DNA from: Panopea generosa
Taxonomy: Eukaryota > Mollusca > Bivalvia > Adapedonta > Hiatellidae
Length of the DNA stretch: 64,000 bases
Assembly (NCBI GenBank): GCA_029582155.1
Contig: CM055899.1
Coordinates: 70,897,219 to 70,961,218, forward strand
Direction of reading: 5' to 3'
The notes beneath the pieces were generated by a model that was not told where the DNA came from, did no database searches, and saw nothing but the letters and a program-made list of their open reading frames with translations. Of this stretch, positions 12,657 to 25,011 are shown in pieces. The position numbers and the translations under genes were made by a program. How positions within the stretch are numbered: the stretch's first letter is position 1; each line of letters begins with the position of its first letter.

Positions 12657-14205
12657 ATTTGTTGTGAAATATTGTAAAGTAGGTGTCAATTTTTTTATGC
12701 ACGTTTTAAAATGGCGACGCGTCGTTTTGTCAATGTTGGCTTCCGGATTCATTAAAGAGACGGGTACCAGTTGTGGACAAAAAAAACCTTCATATCACAA
12801 CACTATTAATTGTATCATCCAGCCGCCAAACTAAACTATGCACTCATTTAACATTGTTATTTTTGGACACTAAGTAACAAATATGTTGGTTACAGTAGTG
12901 TACTTTAGATGATATTTGTCTTTTTTAATGGATAAATTTGATAATTTCAGAGTTCATGCACAAGTTGAGATGTTAAAAGTGTGAATACGTTTACAATTAA
13001 ACTGGCAAATAAACAAATGAATTGAATTGGAATTATCTGGGCTGGATCCAATTATGTTAGTCCCTAAGTTATTTTTTTTATTTGTCAATCTTTCTTAGTG
13101 TCTGCAGGTATGTAGTTAGTTTATCTTGACAGGCAAGTCCGTAGACTATCAGAATGCATTTTCATTTGTTGTTCCTTTAGCAAGAACATATAATTTCAAG
13201 TTTAGTTTTATCTCAAACACTGTAATGACTGGAATTCTGTTCCAGCTGAGACCATTCCCAAAGCGAATGCAGCCTAAGATTCTATGGCTAGCTTTACTCC
13301 GCTATTAGAAGTTGTAAGTAATTGTCTGGATATGCGTGGTGCTCACTTTAAATAATCAAGGAGAGAATGCAACTTGTGAAAATCCCACTAGTGGAGTAGT
13401 GTTACTCAGGGAAACACCCCATGTAGCCCCTTACATCATGGTGTTATACACAGTTACTCAGCCTGTATACCTTTATAAGTACGTAGCATGGTCACTTTTA
13501 AGACTTCATGGAAAAAACATTAAACAATCTATTGGGTTGTATCTCAATGCCCTCTGTATTCTATTTGGAATTCATTGACACTTCAAAACAGGATAACATA
13601 ATACCGCCGATCTTGATATATTCCTACATCGCGTAGTGGTCATATTTGCATGCTGTCGCTCTAGTCTCATTTAATCGCTGTAATAGCCTTATTATAGGGG
13701 TGGGACTAGGACGATAAAATGCAAAAAATATCAAATCGTTCGACAACGTGCTTTGATATGGACTACCTTAGAACTTTTGACCTGGAGCTGTTATGCATCA
13801 CTTTTCAGCAAACGTGTCTGGAATTAATATTCGTAAAAAAAAGCTTTTGTCAAACCGAAAAATGGACAGAGTGAGAAATACCTTTTTTAAAAGGATTTTC
13901 TTACTTGTATCGGATGCATTATTTGTTATATCTTATTGCATCCAATGACCATGTGGATATTGTTTGTAACTATTGACAGTTTTTTTAGTAGGAAGATGAA
14001 ATACGCGTCTGCGATATTCGTAATTTTTGCAAGTGATCGAATTCAGGTTGTGACTTAAAACAGGTTACGGCACCATAATAGAATGATAGTTTTGCGATAC
14101 TTCCAGCGATTTTTTTCTCTCTGTACTGTTCCGTTTCCGGTATCAGTTTAACCTGCACGACATATATACTTTCATACGATACAATTTCCTCAAAAAAGTT
14201 GCATA
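12657..14205. promoter_or_regulatory. Shared promoter interval between divergent SRSF1 and C1QBP
   Basis: The two start codons are 1549 bp apart on opposite strands, and nothing else coding is recognised between them. Just upstream of the SRSF1 ATG, the plus strand carries AAATGGCGAC (12708-12717), a YY1-like core. It also carries GCTTCCGG (12739-12746), an ETS-type site read as CCGGAAGC on the SRSF1 strand. Both are typical of housekeeping promoters. An octamer ATTTGCAT lies near 13646. Use as a truly bidirectional promoter is inference: 1.5 kb also allows two separate promoters. Confidence 0.45.
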
Positions 14206-14440
14206 ATGGCAAACGTTTTAAGACAGTCACTCCTTTGTGCATCGAAAGCTTTACTTAAAAACACGGGAGTAACATTGTTTGCCGGTCCAAGGTTGATATC
14301 GGCTCCAAAAATTGCTACACGTGGGTTGACATTGACAAGAAATTTTTGGTGTGTTTCATCCGCAAATAGAACTGGCAGTGGCATTATTCAAACACAAGAA
14401 GTAAACAAACTTTGTGGATGTTCCAGAATTCATACAAAAG
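14206..14440 (+). CDS. C1QBP: C1QBP coding exon 1: mitochondrial presequence
   Basis: The exon starts MANVLRQSLLCASKALLKNT and continues with basic and hydroxylated residues, ending CGCSRIHTK plus one base of Gly before donor gtaatg. There are no acidic residues in the first 60 or so positions. This is the first ATG of the frame, and CGCSRIHT fixes the frame by similarity to human C1QBP. Confidence 0.92.
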
Positions 14441-17400
14441 GTAATGGTAAATTCTAAAATAGTTAGACAGTTGTTAAAATGTTGATGTCATTAGTTTTCG
14501 CGGAAATTATTTTTATGCAAAATTGTTTTTTTCCAAAAGATGTTTGATAATTGATTCCACCTCAAAAGTCCCCACCACAGTAAATTCTTAGAGGTTAATA
14601 CACGACAGAGTCGTGCTGGGATGTGATAATTAGCCAGAAAAAATGAATAATGGCCCAAGGTCTTTATCCCCGAGGGCCATTATGAATTCGGGCCGATTAT
14701 CACCTCCCTGACTGGCTCTGTCATGTATTAATATCTTTAAATACACATGTTTGGTTGTGCCACTCAAAGGGAGTAATTAAGTTTTCACTTACCACTACAA
14801 GGCAATGCTCATGAGGTTATAATCAACCTCTTTATTACCTCTTTATTATTGCGTACACATACTTTATTTATATTTCAACTGAGTATAAAATAAAAGAAAA
14901 ATAATAATAAAAACAATTTTAATTTAAAACAAAAAGAAACAGTCTTTGACACGTCTTGAACACATGACGTTCAGATTGATAAAATGTAATGACGTGCACG
15001 TTAACCAACTGAGCTATTGCGCCATTATGAGGTTGACGTCTTATTTTAAGATATTTATTTGCTTTTCAGTTTCAAATGTAAGTCGCTATGCAGTTGCTTC
15101 CCTTGATTTGTTTACATAAGAAACAGTTGAAATAAAAAAATAATGTACACAAATACTCAATACCATATCAGCGATTTTCTTTAAAGAAGACACTTACCTT
15201 TTATCCCTGAAAGAACATACCAACATGTTGAAAACAAACTGACAATGATGACGTTTTACGTGAACATTGGTATCACATGCACGTGTTCACCAGGCCGATT
15301 ATGATTATGAGTTTTTCGTCCCAACCGCTAAATGATAATCAGCATGTGAAGGCAATAACCGGCTTAAAACACGCCCATTTTTGTTTCTATATATAGTGAC
15401 ATGTGTATTAATCACTATTTATGCCTTTCCAGTATCTTAAAGAAAAGGAAACATAGGACATGTTATGACTTATTAAATAAGACACCATTTTGCAGTGTAT
15501 ATTATTTAACATTATACACCTCGACAGCATAAAGTTACTGGTGAAATAATTAGAGGTTATTGTATGATTAGAGGTTTTTGTATGATGGAGGTGTGCCTGT
15601 TAGTTTTATTGGCCCTGGTGTTCCAATGTGAAAGACCCGGGCCAATATGACCAACAGCACAACTCTACCATACTATAACCTTTTTATTACATTTATACCT
15701 ATATATATATGTGTATTTGACAACTATGAATGTCCGTTATATACTATGGCCTCTTTTTTGTACAAAATGATAGAGTTAACAATAGAAAAAAAAACTTAAA
15801 AAATATGTCGTGTTGGGGAATAGAACTCAGATATCCAGATTTACAGTCAACGTAGCTTGCATAAGACCCACACCCATACTCCAAAGGTCAAGGTCACACT
15901 TTGAGTTTGTTTGACAACACTTTGAGTCTGTGTGAGATTTCGTGTCCGGCCTGCAACTTTGTCATGCAAAGATGGATTTGATAAATACCTGCTAGAAATG
16001 ATGAACATAGCATGGCGACGTGAATTTAATAAACACTTGGCTCAATTCATCAGCATGACACAACATGTCGCGCGTAAGACCCACACCCGTTTCTCCAAGG
16101 TCAAGTTCATAATTTGAGTTTGTTTGACAACACTTTGAGTCTGCTTAAGATTTCAAGTCCAGTCTGTAACTTTGTCATACATAGAGGGATTTCAGAAACA
16201 CTTGGCTCAATTTATCAAATGATCAACTTGACATGATGTGTTGCGTATAAGACCCAGAACCTTACCTCAAAGGTCAAGTTTACAATTCAATTTGTTTTAT
16301 ATTTGGTGTCTGGTCTGTAATTTTGTCTTACATGGAGGGATTTTAAAATAGCTTGATATAAGTGATCAACATATGGTGATGTGTCACCTGCATTTCCCTC
16401 TAGAAATACACAGACCTTTACATCAGATGTCAAGGTTACACAAAGGTCAAAATCACACTTTAATGTAAAAATCATGAAATTGCGTATCTAGTCTGAAATG
16501 AAAATCAATTACTTTTGATATTCATGGATACATATAAATCCCTATTTAATATTATTATTTCTATAAAAAAACAATATACACTCAGTATATATGAGCACCC
16601 AGACAGCTTTCTCCCATTTTGGTTTGATGAAAATATTTGTATGGATTAACGCAGTAATTGGTCAATATATTTGATGCTTTATTTTTATGCCCCCCCCCTC
16701 CCAAATTTTTGGGGTGGCATAAAATTATAGTAATTGCAGTGTCCGTCCTTCTGACCGGTATTTCGTTTCTGGCCTGTATCTTTGTCATGCATAGATGGAT
16801 TTTGTTGATACTTGGTGCAAATGATAGACATAACATGACGACATGTCGCGAGTAAGACCCACACTCGTCCCTCAAAGGCCAAGGTCAAAATTTGAGTTTG
16901 TTTGAATACACTTCGAGTCTGTGTGAGATTTCGTGTCCCGCCTGTAACTTTGTCATGCATAGATGGATTTTAATGATACTTGCTACAAATGATCAACATA
17001 ACATGACAACTTGTCACGAGTAAGACCCACATCCATAACTCAAAGGTCAAGGTCACTATTTGAGTTTGTTTGACAACACTTTGAGTTTGTGTGAGATTTC
17101 ATGTCCGGCCTTTAACTTTGTCATAGATAGATGGATTTTATAAATACTTGCTACAAATGATCAACATAACGACGTGTCGTGAGTAACACCCACACCTGTA
17201 CCTCAAAGGTCAAGGTCACAATTTGAGTTTGTTTAACAACACTTTGAGTCTGTGAGATTTTGTGTCCGGCCTGTAACTTTGTCATGCATAGATAGATTTT
17301 AATAATACTTGCTACATTTGTTCAACATAACATGATGATGGGTCGCAAGTAAGACCCACACCAGTACCTCAAAGGTCAAGGTCACAATTTGAGTTTGACA

Positions 17401-20400
17401 ACACTTTCAGTCTTGTGAGATTTTGTGTCTGGCCTGTAACTTTGTCATGCATAGATGGATTTTAATAATACTTGCTACATTTGTTCAACATAACATGATG
17501 ATGGGTCGCAAGTAAGACCCACACCAGTACCTCAAAGGTCAAGGTCACATTTTAAGTTTGACAACACTTTCAGTCTTGTGAGATTTTGTGTCCGGCCTGC
17601 AACTTTGTCATGAATAGATGGTTTTTATAAATACTTGTTATAAATAATCAACATAACATGATGACGTGTTGCACTTAATACCCAAACTCCCACTTCAGAG
17701 GTCAAGGTCACACTTTTAGTATGTATGACAACACTTTGAATCTGTTTGAGATTTCAAGTCCGTCCTTTAAATTTATCATACATGGATGGATTTCAAAAAC
17801 GCTTGGCTCAATTTATCAACAATTGATCTGTAACTTTGTATTAAATTTATGGATTTTAAGATAGCTTGACACAAGTGATCAGCATGTCATGATGATGTTT
17901 CAGCAGTATTTAACTGTTGAAATACCCAGACCATTACATCAGATGTCAAGGTCAAGGTCATACAAAGGTTAAAGTCACACTTTAATGTAAAAAAACATGA
18001 AATTGCATGTCTAGTCTGAAACATCAGTCCGTTACTCTTTATATTCATGGATACATCGCTACCTATTATAACATAATTATATTATTATTTTTCAATGACC
18101 ATTTTGTGGGCATGCGACACTAACCAGTGACATTTTTAGTTTTGGGTGGGGTGGGGGGAGGGGGATATATTTTATTATTATTTCCGTAAGAAATATATAC
18201 ATAGAATAAAAGTATCCCAGGAAAATTTACTAGAAATTTATAGCTCAATTATAGAATTGAATCTGTAATTGATGTATGATTTTCAGCAAACTTAGTACTC
18301 TTCACTTTTTCCAGTTGAGCACTGTTGCAAACGCAGTACTGGACAGGTGCACTTCTGTGTTAAAAAATTATTTTAGTTAGTTGTTGTATTGCGATACAGT
18401 CGATGTACGCACAGCTGACACAATATGCGGTATTGTTATGAAGCATATTGCAGTAAACCTATATTAATATTCTATACCTGTACATCTCACACCACTATTA
18501 CATTTCCCATAGGGCTCCATTGTAACATTTATGTCCAAAACAGAGTGAAAAATTAAATTCTGCAGCATGTGTCTGGGCTCAAATTCTTCACTGGTTCAAG
18601 ATATGCAATTATAAAGGAAAAAAAGTATACCTTGACCAGGTTGGTTTTTTTTAAATTCAATGCTTTTGTGAGACCTATCAATTTCCAGAGTAATGATATG
18701 TCAACTATTCGCCCTAGATGCGGTTCGAACCAACAATTCTGAAATGACACAGAATTGTCCAGAAAGCTGGTATCAGCACCAAATTTTCAGTGGTGATTTC
18801 TAAAATACTGACCATTTAACCCATGCTAGCAAAAAACAAAACACTGCAGTACAAAGCCCTGAAAAAAAGAAGAAAAAGAGAACTAAAGTTTTATTTCTAC
18901 CTCCTTCATCTGTAGGTCCGGAGTACTCAAGGGAGATAATAGTGGTGTGAGTCCTGAAGAGGACTTTTTTTTAAAATTTAAGATTCTAAATTGACATATT
19001 ATGTAACAATACTCAATACAAGTTCAATAAAGCAAAATGCATCCCAATATCTGAACTAATTCTGAAATAAAATAAGTTGTAGTGACACATGGTTTCAGTC
19101 AAAATGCTGCTATTTCATGTAAAAAAGCAAGAATTCACAACCCTACAGTCTAAATTTCATGATAACTTGACCAATTGTGTCTAAAAAGGTCTGAAACTTT
19201 CACAACTACATGGTAAAATGAAAAGGTGTCTGAAAATGGGAAGAAAAACAGACATTTTGATTACAAAATAATGATATTGTGGAACAAAACTTATTAAACA
19301 TAACATATTTTAGATAAAATTTCAATATCAGAATGATATGGCAGCAACACAAGCAAACAATTCAAGCTATTTTCATGCTAAAGTACTCCATTACCCTGTC
19401 TACACATCAATTCCAATATAAGAAGGGCAACACAGGCTCAATAGATAATGCATACATGACATTCAATGTAAAATTCTGCATTTCTATAGCATTTTCTATA
19501 AAATGGAGTACAAGCAAAAACTTCACCAAATTCATTGATTCGACGCAGAATTTAATGCGACGACAACCGAAAACAACCGAAGTTAACCATAAACTGCCTC
19601 TTGGCAAGATTGCAACTACTGCCTTATCATAATTAAACAATAAAAATTAGTACAAACTCCCAGTCCACTGTAAATATGCAATTTATTTCATTTTGCAAAC
19701 AATTCTATTTTTGTATACAGAAATAAGTGGGTGGGGTAATAAATTAATGTAAAAATCAGCTTAAAATTCACAATCTGAGCAATAAGCATGCCCACTGGAA
19801 TTCAGTGTGATCTTGCAGATACTTCAACCTGAATTAAGGGTTGGTAGCTCTATAGAAATATGGCAAAACCACACATGATGGAGAGAGTGTCACAAAAGGG
19901 ATCTGTCTATGAGGACAGGTGTTCATGAAATATGAGACTGGACACTGCTCATAAACCTAAACTTAGGGCAAGGAAACACCAAAATGACCATCTACAGAGT
20001 AAACCAGCATTCTGCCATGCATTAGACATGATGTATCTCTCTTTTTGTTTCCACATTTTACAGAATACTAAATCATACATGGATAACATGAATATCAAGA
20101 AATTGACATACCGTATATCCTCGGCCATAAGGCGAGTCGGGCCATAAGTCGAGGGGACTTTTTGACCTTCAGATCTCAGTTTTTTGCATTGACCCTTCCT
20201 TAAGTCAACCCAGAATTTTCGAAAAGGAAGTGGGTGAGATTTGGGTCACCTAAATATTAAAATTCCTACAGTAGCGATTGCCTGCACTCACAACTGACCT
20301 TACGCCAGTATACGTTCATGTACCGTTATCGAATCAACGGCAAATATGCAGCCGACAAACAAATGCAGTCTTCTGTCTTTCAAAAGATCAGTATCCAAAA

Positions 20401-23400
20401 CAAAATCTTACTAAAACTTTGCTAAAGTTGACGATTTCTTGACCTGATTTACCATTCATCCATGTTTACAAATTTTGGCAAGTGAATCAGGGGAAGTAAC
20501 CGTCACTGACTATGGATTACTTCTACATCCGTTACTTTATACAACGTTTGACTTGCCGATAAGTGACAAGTCAGTCGCTATTTAATCTTCTTACATCATC
20601 ATTCAGAACTATGAAGGTGTTGCCAAAACTAAAATCATATTTTCATTGGTTAGGCCAATCAAACAAGTATTATCCTAAACTGATTTGCTAATCTTTAATC
20701 CAAACTAATTAGCGGTAGGCGTTTCTGTGCATAGACTGTGACCGTACACCTGTACCAGATTAAACAAAAGCCACACCTGTATCATATTAAAAGAACAGAA
20801 CAGAACAGATTAAAGAAACGCCGGCCTTTTCCGTCAACGTTGGAGATCAAACTGCGAACGTTATTACCGGTAACTGTGATTAGCTACTTAGAAATGAACA
20901 AACCGAGAATTAAATGATGGCATTTGTATTCAAAATCATCTTTTGAACTTAATTACATTATAAACCCGATTTTTTTAATTGGCGAATATTCGCACTAATA
21001 ACAAGTAAACTATTTACAAGCGTTTACACTGTGATAACCTGCCTTATCAGAAAACTTTTCTCTCTCACACAAATACGCTAAAACAAAAGCAAAATAATAA
21101 AAAATAAATAAAGAACGATTTATACGGGACGAAAGTAGAACACTCATAAAGTAACCGTAATATCATTTATTCAGTTATAGATACACCCGTTGTAAACTAG
21201 AGTTACGCCCCTTTGCATTTGAAGCGCCCTTTACCTCCACATCTTAAACGGTAATGTTGACTGTTTCAATTAAATTTCGAAGGCATTAAACCACTAAAAT
21301 CAATATAAATCATGCAAATGTCTGTTTCTATGCAATTTCTTTTCATTCTCCACCGGTACCGACAGTAAAACTGGCAAGTATACGTCACAAAACGTATTTC
21401 AAAAAGTTGGTGTCATTGTTCATATAGACTGTTGCTGAAACTGAAATTCGACGTTCAAAACTTCAGTAGGAGCTGACCGTTGGTAAAAAAAATCATCACT
21501 CGGGACTAGGACGGGGCCATAAGTCGAGTAGGGATTCAGAGAGTGATTTTGGAGTCTGAAAAATTTCGACTTATGGCCGAGGATATACGGTATACAAAGT
21601 TTGGTCAATGTGTGTTATCTCTATCATAAATGCATGAAAAAAAATGCAAATCTGCACCATCAGTTATATTGAAATGTTTAAAAACTCAGATTGTGTTCAT
21701 CTATTCATAACATGTCCAAATTATAGTTTAATACCTTCTATTTAAAGAAATCAGCATTCCTCAACACTGCAACATGCAGATCTGTCAGTTTCTGTTAACG
21801 TCTCACACCACTATTACATTTCCCATAGGGCTCCATTGTAACATTTATGTCCAAAACAGAGTGAAAAATTAAATTCTGCAGCATGTGTCTGGGCTCAAAT
21901 TCTTCACTGGTTCAAGATATGCAATTATAAAGGAAAAAAAGTATACCTTGACCAGGTTGGTTTTTTTTAAATTCAATGCTTTTGTGAGACCTATCAATTT
22001 CCAGAGTAATGATATGTCAACTATTCGCCCTAGATGCGGTTCGAACCAACAATTCTGAAATGACACAGAATTGTCCAGAAAGCTGGTATCAGCACCAAAT
22101 TTTCAGTGGTGATTTCTAAAATACTGACCATTTAACCCATGCTAGCAAAAAACAAAACACTGCAGTACAAAGCCCTGAAAAAAAGAAGAAAAAGAGAACT
22201 AAAGTTTTATTTCTACCTCCTTCATCTGTAGGTCCGGAGTACTCAAGGGAGATAATAGTGGTGTGAGTCCTGAAAGTCTATAGCAATTCACCTACCCCAA
22301 ATTTTATCATGTTACCATACAATATGTAGAAGTTTATTGGATCCAATAACTTTTATATTGTACAGTTCAAAATTTAAGATGGCAACTAAAAAAAAGGAAA
22401 TAAATTTAGTAGAAATTTCAACGTTAAAAACAATGAACCGACAAAATGTTCTGCATGATGATGACATTGAGAATATCCAAATATCTGTCACTGCAACTTC
22501 CTCCGTCTGCCGTTTTGACCTTACGGTTTATTTACTTGATTTTTCTTTACTATTGTGATAAATTTCTTTCAGAATGAGAAAAGAATAAAAAGATCATTTA
22601 ACAGTGTGTTGTACAATATGGGAATATGTTGTATTAGTGCCTATTGTCGTGAAAACCATATTGGACCATTTTATTCCCATATTGTACAACACACTTTAAA
22701 ATAACCATATATTTTATGATATATGTCGTTTTCATTAGCTCCTCTTTTTTTAAAAAAAATGAAAAGCTATTTTCTCTATTTCTGAACAAACTACTAACGT
22801 TACAGAGACTTAACTTCATAATCGCATTCATATTATGTTATAGAAACAATGTATATCACTTACTTACCTAAATTCCCAAACTTTGGGGTCTAAAATATCC
22901 TAAGTTAAAGTTTTTTCTTTAACTCAGTGGGGATGGGGGTTGATTGATTTTTTTTCTCTTACCAGTAATACTTTTGATTCTGTAAACTGATCAATATCAA
23001 CTTAAAAAACTAATTAATGTCACCGCCTTTGACCTACATTTTTGATGAACATTTGTGATTTTTTGTTCGACTTGGCATTAACTTGATGTGATGTAATTGC
23101 AATCAAGTTATTAATATGCAACTTGTTTATTGTGACAGGTGATGAAGAATTGGTAAAATTTCTGGGCGAGGAAATCACAAATGAAAGGAAGGAAGATGTA
23201 AAAAAAGTAACAAAAATAGAAGGCTGGAGTCCAGCGGTCGACGGAACAAATGTTACACTTAAAAAACAATTTAACAATGAAACGTAAGTTAATTTGTGAA
23301 GCAATATCTAACACTTTAGACAAATCGTGAACGAAATCTTTCTGGGGAGAAACAATACTAAGCAGCTATACATTTTTAGGTCACCTGTAACTTTGTGTCA

Positions 23401-24951
23401 AGGGACCTTTTGTGATCACCTGTTGTCTGTCGTCGTGCGTCCATAAATAATTGACATTTTCGACTTCATTTCAAAAATCGTAAGCTCAATCATGATAAAA
23501 TGTTGTATGCAACCTTGGTATCAAAGGATGAATCAAAATTATTAATTGCATGGTCCCCATCCCCCTGGGGCCTTGGGGGCGTGGCCAAAAGAGTCAAATT
23601 CAAGGTAAACTTTGAAAATCTTATTATTATTGGAAGCACTGGGAAACAAATGGAAACAAATGGTGAGCATGATTATGGACATATAGGGGTCCTTTATAAA
23701 AATTGTGAAATGTTCCATTGGTCTCGTAGTTTGGCTCTGGGGCCTATTTTACCAAATCTATATATTAAGAGAAAATGACAAGAAATGTCATTTCTGATGA
23801 CTGAATAGACTTATTTTAATGGTTTTTGGTGTGATTTGTTGTCGCTGACATGGCAGGTAATGCTTATGTATTATTGACAAAAGTTGGAAAATAGATTCAT
23901 GAAGCTTTGTATCAAGGATAATCAGGTGACCGTTAAGGTCTATGGGCCTCTTGTTATAAGTTGTTTTTGAAAAAAATGCATGGTATTTTATGCAGATGGG
24001 CAGACAGATTTCAACATCAACTCATTAACATGTACAAATGTTTGTCTGATTCTTTTCAATTTATTTCCAATTTCAACAGAAGGTTGCTTTACAATAGGCC
24101 TTGTATTGGATATTGCACTTCAGCATAGGCTTATAGTGTATCAAATTTTACATGATTTACGGCCCCTTTTTATTACACTCAATTCAAAGTCTGCTCAGTA
24201 ACTTGAACATTTGTTGCCTGATCCTTGGAAAATTTGTACACAAGGTTGCTTATCTGTACAGTCTTAGAAATTAGCTTGGTATCAGATGCCTTAGACATGT
24301 AGAAATTTTGTTGGGCATGTAACCTTAACACCCATGATGGTTAATATCCATGTTTTATTGAGTGCCCACCCCTCTGTGACCTTGGGGACGGGGCTAAAAC
24401 TGCCATATTGCTGGTTTACTTAAAAAGTCATTTTATTACTATGGGAAGCATAAATTTTATGATAAGCATAATAACTGAGGCATATAGGTCCTTTATAAAA
24501 GATCCATTGACAATTGGCTCATTCAATTTTTAAGAAAATATTAATAGATCTTGTCAGCACTACTCCTAAACTTTTCAGTCAATTTTGGCCACACTTGCTC
24601 GAAAGTTTTAGCAGAGTTATGGTTATAAATTGTATCATCTCTGCTATTCCTAAATTTTTCAGTCAGTTTTGGTTACAAATGTAATGTGTTAAAGAATCAA
24701 GTTGCAAGGCCTTATCTACAGGCACACCAAGTTCCATGTTTTGATTGTAAATTTGGTGATACTTTTGTAGCGTGACGATTGAGTTTGATGTGAACAACAG
24801 CTTGGATATGGATGAGCCGGAGCCTGAAGCTGAGCAAGATACAGAGCCATCTTCGGTAAGATCTTACTTATTGATCAGCCCTTGGACCAGGTTTTGGTTG
24901 CTCTCTCCCTATCCTAGTTTTCACAGTTTGGTTTGTATGGATTTCTTTTTA

Positions 24952-25011
<60 letters not shown>

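Noticed and set aside
12657-12752. Upstream in-frame ATG extending SRSF1 by 32 residues
   Set aside because: Weak start context, no family counterpart for the extra residues, and promoter-like motifs (ETS, YY1) within it. The ATG at 12656 has A at -3 and fits the family length.
14948-15023. Functional tRNA gene
   Set aside because: The 5' half is tRNA-like but the acceptor and anticodon arms do not pair and the B box is damaged.
18553-18750. 65-residue frame found identically twice (also 21869-22066)
   Set aside because: It is inside a MITE with inverted ends; identity follows from element copying. No known domain.
19333-19640. Overlapping 99- and 77-residue open frames on opposite strands
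   Set aside because: No domain, no splice or conservation support, and they are mirror images of the same AT-rich stretch in intron 1 of C1QBP.
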